Shown here piece after piece: positions 37,040 through 46,237 of a stretch of 64,000 nt of DNA. The DNA comes from Hydrotalea flava (GTDB taxonomy: Bacteria > Bacteroidota > Bacteroidia > Chitinophagales > Chitinophagaceae): contig NZ_LUHG01000040.1 in NCBI RefSeq assembly GCF_001623405.1, positions 1 through 64,000 of the forward strand, read 5' to 3'. Position 1 is the stretch's first letter. Every line of letters begins with the position of its first letter. The position numbers and the translations under genes were made by a program. The notes under the pieces are model-generated. The model was not told where the DNA came from, did not search any database, and saw only the letters and a program-made list of their open reading frames with translations.

Positions 37040-39037
37040 ATGCAGTATATTATCTCATATAAAACGTTAAGAAAATTAATTATTTCATTTATTGCATTTA
37101 GCCTGTGCAGTACAATTACATTTTCTCAGGGATTACCTGCTAAAAATAAATCTTCTGACCGTTTGACCTTCCAGGCCAGAACACTTATTAACCTGCTGGA
37201 TTATGTGTCGCAGGATTATAGCCGGGCAGTTAATAATGGCGAAGTGATTAATAATGCAGAATACAGTGAGATGATTGAATTTACAGTAGAGTCAACTTCT
37301 CTTTTTGATTCGATAACTTACAAGATAAACATCAATAATAAAAACCAGATTGCACAACAATTGTCTTCATTACTAACATCTATACAACACAGGAAAAACA
37401 AAGAAGAAATTGCAACGAACGCCCAGCAAATTAAAATACTGATATTGCAATTAAATCTGATAGACATAAGCCCCGAACAATATCCTGATATAGCGAAAGG
37501 GAAAAAAATATTTACTGCCAGTTGCCAATCTTGTCACGGAATCTATGGCGCCGCAGACGGCCCCCTCTCTAAATCTTATAATCCTGCCCCAGTAAATTTT
37601 CAGAACGATTCTCTTATGCAATTAATTTCTCCCCTACAGGTATTCAACACTGCCCGGCTTGGGGTACGTGGGACCGGAATGCGTGCTTTCAACGAACTTT
37701 CTGATAAAGAACTTTGGGATGTTTCGTTTTACATAAAATCGTTACGTTTCCAAAATAAGTTTTCCTCAGAGCAGGACTCTTTTAATAAAATTTATAACCG
37801 TATTCAGTCATTTGTTACTCTTTCAGATATTGCACATCTTTCCGATAAGGAATTAAAACAAAAATCAGGCAACCATAGTGATTTCGCAATAGCTGCTATT
37901 AGACTACATAAGGCAGGCACGGGTAGCAATTCTTTTGAGGCAGCATTCAATTACCTGGCTGATGCTCTTTCTTTTTACAAGAATAATAATAGCGCACTTG
38001 CTGAAGAAAAAGCCCTATATGCATATTTAGAAGGAATTGAACCTTATGAGCAGCAACTTAATGCAGTTGACAATTCTATTGTTTCTGAATTGGAAAATAA
38101 AATGAATGAAGTTCGGTCGGCAATTAAAAATAATAAAGATGAACAGGAAGTAGAGCAAAAAATTACTGATGCAAAATCATCTATTAACAAGGCAAAAGTA
38201 TTATTGGGAGAACAAACTTATTCGTTTTGGTTTTCGTTTTTTATTTCTTCCTCTATTTTACTGCGTGAAGGTCTTGAAGCGGTGCTCATCATAATCACCA
38301 TTTTAAGCCTGTTAAAATCCCTTCATGCAAACAGGGCCATTCGCTGGGTACATGCCGGATGGATGAGTGCGGTAGCTATTGGTTTTGCAAGCTGGTTCTT
38401 CACAGGTTGGCTCATTTCATTCGGCGCTCAAAATCGTGAACTAATGGAAGCATTTGGCGCCTTGCTCGCTGTTATTATTTTAGTCTATGTAGGTTTTTGG
38501 CTGCACAAAAAAACGGAAGCAAAAAAGTGGAAAGAGTTTATTGAAGAAAGAATTGTGAAAATGCTTGACCAGGGGAAATTATTTACACTTGCCTTTATAT
38601 CTTTTATAGTGGTATTTCGTGAAGCCTTTGAATCTGTTATTTTTCTTTCTTCAATGCAATTGCAGGTAGATGATAAAAGCAGACCGGGTATTTGGATGGG
38701 GGCACTGGCAGCTATAGGTAGTGTAATACTTGTATCAAATTTGTTACTTAAATTTTCTGTAAAAGTTCCAGTCAAAAACCTTTTTCAATACTCTTCCATT
38801 ATCATTATGATATTATCTGTAGTGCTTGCAGGTCAGAGTGTACATGCCTTTCAGGAAAGTGGCTGGATCTCAGTAAGTAGTGTAAGGTTTAATTTTCATT
38901 TAACCATACTTGGAATTTACCCTACCGTGCAAACTTATCTGGCACAAATTATTGTTTTAGTAATCACACTTATTCTTTGGGTTTATGGGATAGCAAAAAA
39001 TTCAAAAGACATTAGTGCTGAAAACCAAATATCATAA
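37040..39037 (+). CDS. Cytochrome c-FTR1 metal permease fusion (PbrT-like)
   Basis: I chose ATG 37040 because a signal sequence follows at once; the frame is open to a TTG at 36923. The N-terminal 340 residues are periplasmic and include a c-type haem site, CQSCH, with a distal Met region (GTGMRAF). The C-terminal 270 residues hold about seven helices with two FTR1 motifs, LREGLEAVL and FREAFESVI (RExxE), the metal path of Ftr1 permeases. Such fusions transport Fe or, in PbrT of Cupriavidus, Pb. The haem may oxidise the ion before import. It follows lspA, as in pbr operons. Why an uptake protein sits among exporters is not clear. Confidence 0.85.
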   Translation: MQYIISYKTLRKLIISFIAFSLCSTITFSQGLPAKNKSSDRLTFQARTLINLLDYVSQDYSRAVNNGEVINNAEYSEMIEFTVESTSLFDSITYKININNKNQIAQQLSSLLTSIQHRKNKEEIATNAQQIKILILQLNLIDISPEQYPDIAKGKKIFTASCQSCHGIYGAADGPLSKSYNPAPVNFQNDSLMQLISPLQVFNTARLGVRGTGMRAFNELSDKELWDVSFYIKSLRFQNKFSSEQDSFNKIYNRIQSFVTLSDIAHLSDKELKQKSGNHSDFAIAAIRLHKAGTGSNSFEAAFNYLADALSFYKNNNSALAEEKALYAYLEGIEPYEQQLNAVDNSIVSELENKMNEVRSAIKNNKDEQEVEQKITDAKSSINKAKVLLGEQTYSFWFSFFISSSILLREGLEAVLIIITILSLLKSLHANRAIRWVHAGWMSAVAIGFASWFFTGWLISFGAQNRELMEAFGALLAVIILVYVGFWLHKKTEAKKWKEFIEERIVKMLDQGKLFTLAFISFIVVFREAFESVIFLSSMQLQVDDKSRPGIWMGALAAIGSVILVSNLLLKFSVKVPVKNLFQYSSIIIMILSVVLAGQSVHAFQESGWISVSSVRFNFHLTILGIYPTVQTYLAQIIVLVITLILWVYGIAKNSKDISAENQIS

Positions 39038-39130
39038 GTAAGAAATAGTATGGAAACAGTATAATGTTTTTTAATATTAGTATGACTGAGCTTAATAATG
39101 AATGTAATGATCTGAAATAAATAGAAATTA

Positions 39131-39862
39131 ATGATACCGTTGTTTCAAAAAATAATCTTATTCTCATTAATACCCGTTTTTACTATGCTGGTTGGCGGCA
39201 TTGTGGCTATTTATAAAAGGCCAAACGGAAATATTCGGAGCTTGATCTTGCATTTTGCTGCAGGGGTGGTATTCTCTGTGGTAGCGGTAGAGCTATTGCC
39301 TGATATTGTAAAAGAACACAAACCCATGCAGGTGATTATTGGTTTTGCCCTGGGGTTGATAACTATGTTATTAATTAAAAGATTTACAGAGAAAAAAGAA
39401 GAAACGGAAGCTGTAACAGTCTCTGGCAAATTACCTATGAGCCTATTGGTAGCTATCGGGGTTGATATTTTTGTTGATGGCTTATTGTTAGGTATTGGAT
39501 TTTCGGCAGGCAGTACGGAAGGAATGCTGCTTGCTATTGCATTATCTGTGGAACTGTTATCGTTGGGCATGGCAACTGCAACTGAGTTAGGGCAAAATAA
39601 ATTAAGCAGGCAAAAATCAATAACCGTTATCGCAGTACTTTCTTTTGTGTTTTTTGCAAGTGCAGTTTTAGGGGCTACATTATTACATAATTTATCGGAT
39701 AGCGCAATGGAAATTGTATTGTCTTTCGGATTGTCTGCTTTGCTGTTTTTAGTTACCGAAGAGTTATTAATGGAAGCGCATGAAGAAAAAGAAACAGTAT
39801 GGCATACTTCTTCATTTTTTGTTGGATTTCTGTTGTTTTTAATTTTAGGTATGATTGTTTAA
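39131..39862 (+). CDS. ZIP-family metal transporter
   Basis: About eight membrane helices with ZIP features: HFAAGVVFSVVAVELLPDI (helix 2), GVDIFVDGLLLGIG in helix 4 and ALSVELLSLGMA in helix 5. The usual HNxxDG of helix 4 reads VDIFVDG, so the first metal ligand His/Asn is replaced by Asp. The His-rich loop between helices 3 and 4 is short and has a KKEETE stretch instead. It would move Zn, Cd or Fe into the cytoplasm. It follows the FTR1 fusion by about 90 bases and overlaps nothing. Confidence 0.85.
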   Translation: MIPLFQKIILFSLIPVFTMLVGGIVAIYKRPNGNIRSLILHFAAGVVFSVVAVELLPDIVKEHKPMQVIIGFALGLITMLLIKRFTEKKEETEAVTVSGKLPMSLLVAIGVDIFVDGLLLGIGFSAGSTEGMLLAIALSVELLSLGMATATELGQNKLSRQKSITVIAVLSFVFFASAVLGATLLHNLSDSAMEIVLSFGLSALLFLVTEELLMEAHEEKETVWHTSSFFVGFLLFLILGMIV

Positions 39863-39878
39863 ACCTTTATATGTTTTT

Positions 39879-40568
39879 ATGAGTAAAAAAATAAAACATG
39901 AACAACAAACGTGGCTTAAAAATATAAGCGGTGTAAAGAAATTACTGATTTGTATTTTACTTACTGTTGTTGTTTATATTATTCTGTTGTTCTTTAAAGT
40001 TGACCCGAAGAGCAGGATAATATTAGGATGGGACACATTTTGTCTTTGTATGATTTTACTAAGCTGGCTTCTTTTTTTTACTACAGGCCCCAATGAATTA
40101 TGCGCCATTGTAGAAAAACAGGATGATGGGCTTAAAGTAATTTTTATGATAGTACTTGTCGCCGTTTGCCTTAGCCTGTTTGGTACGCTATTGCTTTTAA
40201 ACAGTAAAAGTGAATTAACATTTAATAAAGTATTTCATACTATCGTTTCGCTCTCTCCAGTTTTGCTTTCATGGATTTTACTGCATACAACTTTTGCCAT
40301 ACGCTACGCACACTTGTATCATGACCACAACAAATTGAATACCGGCAGTAATGTTGGAGGTATTGACTTTCCCGCCAAACAGCAGCCCGATTATATTGAT
40401 TTTGCATATTTTTCTTTTGTGATAGGCATGACGTTTCAGGTGTCGGATGTGGTTGTAAGCTCCAGGGTTATCAGGCGCTTTGTTTTAATGCATAGCTTAA
40501 TTTCTTTTGTTTTCAATACGATTATTGTTGCACTAACTATAAATACTATTGCGGGACTTAAACAATAA
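39879..40568 (+). CDS. DUF1345 membrane protein
   Basis: I chose the ATG at 39879, 17 bases after the ZIP stop. The longer frame begins at a TTG inside the ZIP gene. Four or five helices are visible, and the end shows the DUF1345 signature PDYIDFAYFSFVIGMTFQVSDV. Also typical are the helix with ILLHTTFAIRYAHLYH and the GGIDFP motif. The family has no known function, but it is common in bacterial membranes. It closes the group lspA, FTR1 and ZIP. Confidence 0.85.
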   Translation: MSKKIKHEQQTWLKNISGVKKLLICILLTVVVYIILLFFKVDPKSRIILGWDTFCLCMILLSWLLFFTTGPNELCAIVEKQDDGLKVIFMIVLVAVCLSLFGTLLLLNSKSELTFNKVFHTIVSLSPVLLSWILLHTTFAIRYAHLYHDHNKLNTGSNVGGIDFPAKQQPDYIDFAYFSFVIGMTFQVSDVVVSSRVIRRFVLMHSLISFVFNTIIVALTINTIAGLKQ

Positions 40569-40603
40569 TTAATTGGAAGAGCTATTATTTAAAAATTATA
40601 ATT

Positions 40604-40840
40604 ATGGACGAATTAAAATTGGATAAATGGCAGAAAGATTTTGAAACAGAAGTTAAAAGTTTGCAGGCGGAGTACGATGCATTTCTTTTACCAAAAAAGT
40701 TTGAGGATATATATCAATTAAAAATTGATGAAACAAACCACACACTTTCTTTATGGATAGATACAGAGGATTTACCAAAAGAAATTGAAAACAGGCTATC
40801 TGAATTGTTGTTAAAAACAGAGCCGGAAGATTCGGTATAA
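40604..40840 (+). CDS. Unknown small acidic protein (78 residues)
   Basis: A soluble protein with no signal peptide. It is rich in Asp, Glu and Lys, with a short beta-like part (HTLSLWIDTEDLP) between two helices. I do not recognise a family. It lies 35 bases after the DUF1345 gene in the same direction, and an AT-rich gap without features follows (40841-41002). Confidence 0.55.
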   Translation: MDELKLDKWQKDFETEVKSLQAEYDAFLLPKKFEDIYQLKIDETNHTLSLWIDTEDLPKEIENRLSELLLKTEPEDSV

Positions 40841-41002
40841 ATTATTTTGTGACCATTTATTTTAAAAGCAGTTCTTTTTATTAAAAGAGATATAGTATAA
40901 TTAGCAAAAAAATTAAGAATAAAAAACAGAGAAGTATCTACTAAATATTAACAAAATTAAGAGCAGAAACTATGTATTTTTACATCCATAAAACAAATAA
41001 AA

Positions 41003-41080
41003 ATGAACAGACTCAATTGCTGGAAATGCGTAGTGATGCTGGCATCCGTTTTAGGAATGGTTTCAGTGTTTACTGCATAG
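41003..41080 (+). CDS. 25-residue CxxC peptide in a free-standing small transcription unit
   Basis: The ATG at 41003 gives MNRLNCWKCVVMLASVLGM followed by VSVFTA and a stop. The peptide has CWKC near its start and then a hydrophobic helix, so it might be a tiny membrane metal binder or a regulatory leader. A perfect stem-loop with a T-run follows 22 bases later, and the next ATG lies 16 bases beyond that. No Bacteroidota consensus promoter was found upstream. The frame is short, but its features and the terminator argue against chance. Confidence 0.4.
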   Translation: MNRLNCWKCVVMLASVLGMVSVFTA

Positions 41081-41102
41081 TAACGAATAAACAATCATTT
41101 TG

Positions 41103-41140
41103 AAAGGTTGCGGATAGAAATATCTGCGACCTTTTTATTT
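41103..41140 (+). terminator. Rho-independent terminator after the 25-residue peptide
   Basis: A 14-base stem (AAAGGTTGCGGATA with TATCTGCGACCTTT, two G-T pairs) closes a GAAA tetraloop and is followed by a T-rich run. It stands between the peptide frame and the methyltransferase at 41156, so it could act as an attenuator for that gene. Confidence 0.7.
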
Positions 41141-41155
41141 TTAAAACCAAACGTC

Positions 41156-41770
41156 ATGCAAAGTAGAAAGCAACATTGGGAAACAGTATTCACCTCTAAA
41201 GCATCAAATGAGGTAAGTTGGTTTCAGGAGTATCCTAACACTTCAATAGCGTTTTTAGAACTTTTCAACTTGCCATTGACTGCTAACATCATTGACATAG
41301 GTGGCGGCGATTGCAATTTGGTTGATACACTTTTAGATAAGGGGTATAATAATATTTGGGTGCTGGATATTTCAGCGGCAGCATTAGAACGGGCAAAAAA
41401 CCGTTTAGGTGAAAAAGCCGGTTTGGTGCATTGGATTGTTTCTGATATAACTGAATTTGAACCACCAGTGCAGTTTGATTTTTGGCACGACAGGGCAGCC
41501 TTTCATTTTCTTACCAGCGATGAGGCTATCAGTAAATATGTAGCTATTGCTGAAGCAGGTATTCGTAACAAAGGGTATTTAGTGTTAGGTACATTTTCAG
41601 AAACCGGACCCGAAAAATGCAGTGGCTTACAAGTTCAACAATACAACGAGGCATCTATGAGTGCAAGATTTGAGATAGCATTTGACAGGATTAAGTGTAT
41701 TACAGAAGACCATACGACACCTTTTAATACGGTTCAGAATTTTCTTTTTTGCAGCTTTCAAAAGAAGTAA
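41156..41770 (+). CDS. Class I methyltransferase, possibly TehB/TPMT-like
   Basis: I chose ATG 41156 because the upstream frame runs through the terminator. The start QSRKQHWETVFTSK and then VSWFQEYP are typical of a methyltransferase group near metal and tellurite genes. The SAM motif is IIDIGGGDCNLVDTLL (about residues 44-59), the second strand VLDISAAAL, and FDFWHDRAAFHFLT is the fourth-motif region. It may methylate a metalloid or thiol for detoxification. The substrate is inferred only from relatives and location. The NicO-like gene follows after 3 bases. Confidence 0.85.
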   Translation: MQSRKQHWETVFTSKASNEVSWFQEYPNTSIAFLELFNLPLTANIIDIGGGDCNLVDTLLDKGYNNIWVLDISAAALERAKNRLGEKAGLVHWIVSDITEFEPPVQFDFWHDRAAFHFLTSDEAISKYVAIAEAGIRNKGYLVLGTFSETGPEKCSGLQVQQYNEASMSARFEIAFDRIKCITEDHTTPFNTVQNFLFCSFQKK

Positions 41771-41773
41771 CAA

Positions 41774-42391
41774 ATGTACAGCATCATAACAGGCACCATA
41801 TTATTAGGCATTACTCATGCTCTTATTCCAAACCACTGGTTGCCATTAGTGGCTATTGCCAGGTCGGAAAAATGGGAGAAATATGAATTGATGCTGGTAG
41901 CTTCTATTACAGCATCGGCTCATGTGCTGGGCACTGTTATTCTTGGCTTTGCATTGGGAATGGTTGGTTCAAAACTGGCGCATCAATATGAAGGATATGT
42001 GCATGTAATTGCACCGGTGCTATTGATAATATTCGGATTAATCTATTTTACTGTAAACCTGCCGCACCATCATCATGCTGCCAATAAGGATGTACAGCAA
42101 TATAAAAAATCGAAAACCAAATGGGTGTTGATTTTTGCAGCTACCATGTTTTTATCTCCCTGCCTGGAAGTAGAAAGTCTTTTTCTTGCAGCGGGTGCCT
42201 ATGGGTGGAATGATATTTTACTGCTGGCCCTGGTGTATGCGGCAATCAGCATCACAGGAATTATCACTCTTGTAATGCTTGCATTTAAAGGAGTGCAGAT
42301 GATGAACTCACAATTTATTGAGCACAACGAAAAACGTATTACCGGTATGGTATTAATTATTGTAGGCATTGTTACATTTTTTTTACACTAA
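41774..42391 (+). CDS. NicO/UreH-like membrane protein
   Basis: Six helices are visible. The first contains GITHALIPNHWLPLVAIARS, with His residues that could be metal ligands, and a later loop has HHHHAA. A second conserved-looking site is FLSPCLEVESLFLAAGAYG. Proteins of the NicO/UreH/TauE-like group export Ni or Co or move other small cargo, and this one is found in Bacteroidota near ZntA-type ATPases. It lies between the methyltransferase (3-base gap) and the P1B-2 ATPase (10-base gap), so all three form one operon. Confidence 0.65.
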   Translation: MYSIITGTILLGITHALIPNHWLPLVAIARSEKWEKYELMLVASITASAHVLGTVILGFALGMVGSKLAHQYEGYVHVIAPVLLIIFGLIYFTVNLPHHHHAANKDVQQYKKSKTKWVLIFAATMFLSPCLEVESLFLAAGAYGWNDILLLALVYAAISITGIITLVMLAFKGVQMMNSQFIEHNEKRITGMVLIIVGIVTFFLH

Positions 42392-42401
42392 ATAAAGTTT
42401 T

Positions 42402-44402
42402 ATGGCACATAAACATGATGAAACAAAAATTGCAGAGCAGGAAGCTTGTTGCAATCTGGATGAAAAATTAAACGATGCAAAAGTGGTATCCATGCAGAGT
42501 GATGACGACAGGCATAATCATGGTGAAGAGGAAGGCCCGGGAATAAAGCCCTGGTTACCAGCAATAGCCAGTTTTACACTTTTGATGCTGGGCATTGCTA
42601 TGGATAACTGGATTAAACCAACTCCATCCTGGTTTTCAGGTTGGGCCCGGCTTGCATGGTATATTGTTGCTTATGTTCCTGTTGGTTTACCTGTGGTGAT
42701 TAAAGGAATAAAAACAGCTATTAAAGGAGATGTGTTTACCGAGTTTTTCCTGATGAGTGTGGCTACTATTGGTGCTTTTTATATTGGCCAATATCCGGAA
42801 GGTGTAGCGGTAATGCTTTTCTACGCAGTGGGAGAATTATTTCAGGATGCTGCTGTTAACCGTGCTAAGAGAAGCATTAAAGCACTGCTGGATGTAAGAC
42901 CGGACAGCGCCGATGTTTTAAGAAATGGCATTTACGTTAATCTCCCGCCGGAGAGTGTAAAAGTTGGCGAAACCATCCAGATAAAAGTTGGTGAAAGAGT
43001 TCCCTTGGATGGAGAAATGTTAAGCGAGGGAAGTTCATTTAATACTTCAGCTTTAACAGGTGAAAGTAAACCTTCCAGTTTTACCAAAGGTGAAACAGTG
43101 CTGGCAGGAATGATTAACCAGGAAAAAGTAGTAGAGCTAAAAGTAACAAAGCTATTTAATGATTCTTCGCTTGCAAGAATATTGACGCTTGTACAGGACG
43201 CAACGACCAGAAAAGCAAAAACAGAACAATTTATCCGGAAGTTTGCAAGAATATACACTCCCATCGTTGTGTTTCTTGCAATTGGCATCACACTTATCCC
43301 CTGGCTATTTGTAGAGAACTATGTGTTCAATACATGGCTATACAGGGCCTTAATATTTTTAGTAATCAGTTGCCCTTGTGCATTGGTAATTTCAATTCCG
43401 TTAGGATATTTCGGAGGAATTGGAGCGGCTTCACGGAAAGGTATTTTATTCAAAGGCTCCAACTACCTGGATTTGATGACAAAAATAAACCAGGTGGTAA
43501 TGGATAAAACCGGAACACTTACCAAAGCTGTTTTTAAAGTTCAGGAAGTGGAGAGTTATGATATTCCCCAGGATGAATGGTTACCGCTTGCTGCCGCACT
43601 GGAAGCTAAATCAACCCATCCTGTTGCAAAAGCTGTTGTGGAGTATGCAAATAATAACTATCTTAAAATACAGGTAGATGCTTTAGAAGAAATTAGTGGC
43701 CACGGGTTAAAAGGAGAAGTAAATGGAAAGGAAGTGCTGGCAGGTAATGTGAAGTTGATGGATATGATGAAAGTACCGGTAAATGATGGATTAAGAACAA
43801 TCGTGGATACAATTGTAATTGTGGCAATTGAAAGGAAACTGGCAGGCTACCTGACAATTGCAGACGAAATAAAAGAGGATAGTAAACAGGCTGTAGATGC
43901 CCTGCACAAACTGAATGTAAAAACAACCATGCTTAGCGGAGATAAGCAAGCCGTTGTAGATAAAGTGGCTAAGTATTTAGGCATTGACAAAGCTTACGGT
44001 GACCTCTTACCCGAAAATAAAGTACAAAAGGTTGAAGCCCTTAAACATGATAAAATGAATGTAGTGGCATTTGTAGGTGATGGTATTAATGATGCGCCGG
44101 TGCTTGCATTAAGTGATGTGGGAATTGCAATGGGTGGTTTAGGCAGCGATGCTGCTATTGAAACAGCAGATGTGATTATACAAACTGACCATCCATCCAA
44201 AATTGCTACTGCAATACAAATTGGTAAAGCAACCACAAAAATTGTCTGGCAAAATATCGGGTTGGCTTTTGGGGTAAAATTAATTGTGTTGATTCTTGGC
44301 GCTAGTGGCCTGGCTACTATGTGGGAAGCTGTGTTCGCTGATGTTGGAGTAGCTATGCTGGCAATATTGAATGCGGTAAGAATTCAAAGAATGAAATTCT
44401 AA
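42402..44402 (+). CDS. zntA: P1B-2 (Zn/Cd/Pb) P-type ATPase
   Basis: The 666-residue ATPase has no HMA domain but starts with a His/Glu/Cys-rich stretch (HKHDETKIAEQEACC and later DDDRHNHGEEEG). The core has TGES, the membrane metal site CPC at 324-326, the phosphorylated Asp368 in DKTGT, and GDGINDAP. The last helices include KLIVLILGASGLATMWEAVFADVG, where the late Asp is the mark of the P1B-2 group that exports Zn, Cd and Pb. In pbr operons the matching gene is pbrA. It is the last gene of the operon from 41156. Confidence 0.9.
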   Translation: MAHKHDETKIAEQEACCNLDEKLNDAKVVSMQSDDDRHNHGEEEGPGIKPWLPAIASFTLLMLGIAMDNWIKPTPSWFSGWARLAWYIVAYVPVGLPVVIKGIKTAIKGDVFTEFFLMSVATIGAFYIGQYPEGVAVMLFYAVGELFQDAAVNRAKRSIKALLDVRPDSADVLRNGIYVNLPPESVKVGETIQIKVGERVPLDGEMLSEGSSFNTSALTGESKPSSFTKGETVLAGMINQEKVVELKVTKLFNDSSLARILTLVQDATTRKAKTEQFIRKFARIYTPIVVFLAIGITLIPWLFVENYVFNTWLYRALIFLVISCPCALVISIPLGYFGGIGAASRKGILFKGSNYLDLMTKINQVVMDKTGTLTKAVFKVQEVESYDIPQDEWLPLAAALEAKSTHPVAKAVVEYANNNYLKIQVDALEEISGHGLKGEVNGKEVLAGNVKLMDMMKVPVNDGLRTIVDTIVIVAIERKLAGYLTIADEIKEDSKQAVDALHKLNVKTTMLSGDKQAVVDKVAKYLGIDKAYGDLLPENKVQKVEALKHDKMNVVAFVGDGINDAPVLALSDVGIAMGGLGSDAAIETADVIIQTDHPSKIATAIQIGKATTKIVWQNIGLAFGVKLIVLILGASGLATMWEAVFADVGVAMLAILNAVRIQRMKF

Positions 44403-44411
44403 AATTCTCAT

Positions 44412-45029
44412 ATGCACAGTACCCAGTTGAAATTATTTTTTACGGTACTTCTTCTGATAATTTCGTTTAATCTTTTTTCTCAAAAAGAACGGGTTAGGGC
44501 AATTTACAGAACCAGTGAAGACTTCGTAAAAGGAAATCTTTCTTTTGACAATAATTGCAACAACAAGCATTTAAGAATAAGGCTGAATGATTTTTTTTCA
44601 AAGAAGTATATTACTGTTAAGAGAGGCGATAGTAGCTTAAGGCTTTTAAAAAACGATATTTTCGGATACAGAAATTGTAACAATGAAATTTTTCGGTTTA
44701 AGGGTAAAATTGAACTTTTCTTACTAAATGCGGGGGAACAAATTCTTATCTACAAACATATTGTTTCAAAGCCGCCTATGGGCAGAACTAATGTGACGAA
44801 TTATTATTTCAGTTTAGGTGTTAATTTCCCGGTTCAAACACTTACAATCAAAAATTTGAAGAATGCTTTCCCGGCAAACTTAATCTTCAATAATTTTATT
44901 GATGCGAATTTTAAGTACAACACAGATTTAGCTGCATTTGATGAAATAAAAAAGATATATAGAATTAACTTGCTTTTAAATGAGAGTTTGAGGCAAAATA
45001 ATTCAAGAGAAAGAATAGATAAACAGTAA
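44412..45029 (+). CDS. Unknown secreted protein
   Basis: A signal peptide (to LFSQ, about residue 23) precedes 180 residues rich in Asn, Lys and Phe. Paired Asn-Cys-Asn sites (NNCNNK, YRNCNNE) are visible, but no known domain. The protein starts 9 bases after the ATPase stop, so it belongs to the same transcript, yet it looks more like an unrelated Bacteroidota secreted protein than a metal binder. Confidence 0.65.
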   Translation: MHSTQLKLFFTVLLLIISFNLFSQKERVRAIYRTSEDFVKGNLSFDNNCNNKHLRIRLNDFFSKKYITVKRGDSSLRLLKNDIFGYRNCNNEIFRFKGKIELFLLNAGEQILIYKHIVSKPPMGRTNVTNYYFSLGVNFPVQTLTIKNLKNAFPANLIFNNFIDANFKYNTDLAAFDEIKKIYRINLLLNESLRQNNSRERIDKQ

Positions 45030-45092
45030 AACCAACACAGGGATGTCATTTTTGCAATACAATTTTCTCAACTATTATCTAAAACAAATTTT

Positions 45093-45479
45093 ATGAATTA
45101 TTATTTCACAAAAACTCTATCAGGAGATTTTAATAACATCATTGAAAGAGTAACCGGATTATTAAAAGCCGAGGGGTTTGGAGTGCTTACCGAAATAGAT
45201 ATAAAAGCAACCTTAAAAAAGAAACTTGATGCAGACTTTTATAATTATAAAATCCTTGGTGCCTGCAACCCAACTTTTGCATACAAAGCACTGCAAACTG
45301 AGGATAAAATAGGAACCATGCTACCATGCAATGTGATTGTTCAGGAAAAGGAGTCCGGGAAAATCGAAGTTTCAGCGGTGAATCCAATTGCTTCAATGCA
45401 GGCAATAGAAAACCCCGGTTTGAAAGATATTGCTGAACAGGTACGGGAAAAATTGAAGCGGGTTGTTGATTTAATTTAA
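45093..45479 (+). CDS. DUF302 protein
   Basis: A 128-residue DUF302 domain: FNNIIERVTGLLKAEGFGVLTEIDI at the start, YKILGACNPTFAYKALQ in the middle, and GTMLPCNVIVQE with KIEVSAVNP later. Both Cys positions (GAC and LPC) are typical of the family. It has no signal peptide, so it is cytoplasmic. Members are common in metal and sulfur gene regions and have no proven function. It precedes another small gene by 15 bases. Confidence 0.85.
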   Translation: MNYYFTKTLSGDFNNIIERVTGLLKAEGFGVLTEIDIKATLKKKLDADFYNYKILGACNPTFAYKALQTEDKIGTMLPCNVIVQEKESGKIEVSAVNPIASMQAIENPGLKDIAEQVREKLKRVVDLI

Positions 45480-45494
45480 TAACATTTATTTACG

Positions 45495-45722
45495 ATGAAA
45501 AAACTTAATGAACTAATGCAGGAAATAATCCTGATAACGACAAAAATTGAAACCGACTATCCGGAATTATACCGCTACCTTGACGAAACCCCATTAGTAA
45601 TTTGTGATACCGAAGAAAAGGCAATATGCCTGGCAGATATGGAGAAATATCTTGAATCCCTAAAAGAACAGCTTGAACATCACATAGCAACACATATAGG
45701 CCAGTCTAACATGCCATCCTAA
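45495..45722 (+). CDS. Unknown 75-residue protein beside DUF302
   Basis: A soluble, mostly helical and acidic protein (ELMQEIILITTKIETDYPELYRYLDETP). The last part is EQLEHHIATHIG, with His residues. No family is recognised. It follows the DUF302 gene by 15 bases and probably shares a transcript, but no feature shows what it does. Confidence 0.6.
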   Translation: MKKLNELMQEIILITTKIETDYPELYRYLDETPLVICDTEEKAICLADMEKYLESLKEQLEHHIATHIGQSNMPS

Positions 45723-45809
45723 ATTACTATGAATCAATTGCCTTATGGAGGCAGGATTGTATTCAATTACATGGAAAGTTCAAGGATTTGATTACCTTGC
45801 ATTACAGAT

Positions 45810-46151
45810 ATGAAAATTATTGCTTCAATAATGGCTTTTGTTGTGTTGTTCCTTTCAGTGGAACCGGCTTTAGCATTATTGAAGAAAAAACAATCAACTG
45901 AATGTTGTGGCGGAGGTTGCCACAAAACGGGTAATGAACAGAAACAGGAACCATCAAGCAACAATAATTCCCAAAACAATAATTGTAACCCTTTTCAATC
46001 ATGCGCAAGCAACATTTGCAGCTTCACAGTAACTTCTTCTTTTTTCAATATTAAGGAGCCTCACTTTTATTCAAATAACTTTACTCCCTTTTCCGAAAAC
46101 TTCCGCTCACAATTTGCTCCTGACTTCTGGCAACCGCCTAAGATAAGTTAA
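45810..46151 (+). CDS. Secreted Cys-rich protein ending in WQPPK
   Basis: A signal peptide to ALALL is followed by ECCGGGCHKTGNEQ, a CC and GCH site, an Asn/Gln-rich stretch, and CNPFQSCASNICSF. The protein ends in DFWQPPK, as the protein at 27950 does. The metal-like sites differ in detail, and the common tail marks a family, so the pair are distant paralogues. This copy stands before the HMA-like protein at 46238, as copies elsewhere stand before other metal genes. Confidence 0.7.
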   Translation: MKIIASIMAFVVLFLSVEPALALLKKKQSTECCGGGCHKTGNEQKQEPSSNNNSQNNNCNPFQSCASNICSFTVTSSFFNIKEPHFYSNNFTPFSENFRSQFAPDFWQPPKIS

Positions 46152-46237
46152 TGAACTCCCCGACTATCTGTTTGATGTTATGTCTTTAGCTCATACTAAA
46201 GGCGTATTCTTATTCATTAACTCAAAAATTATTTTCA

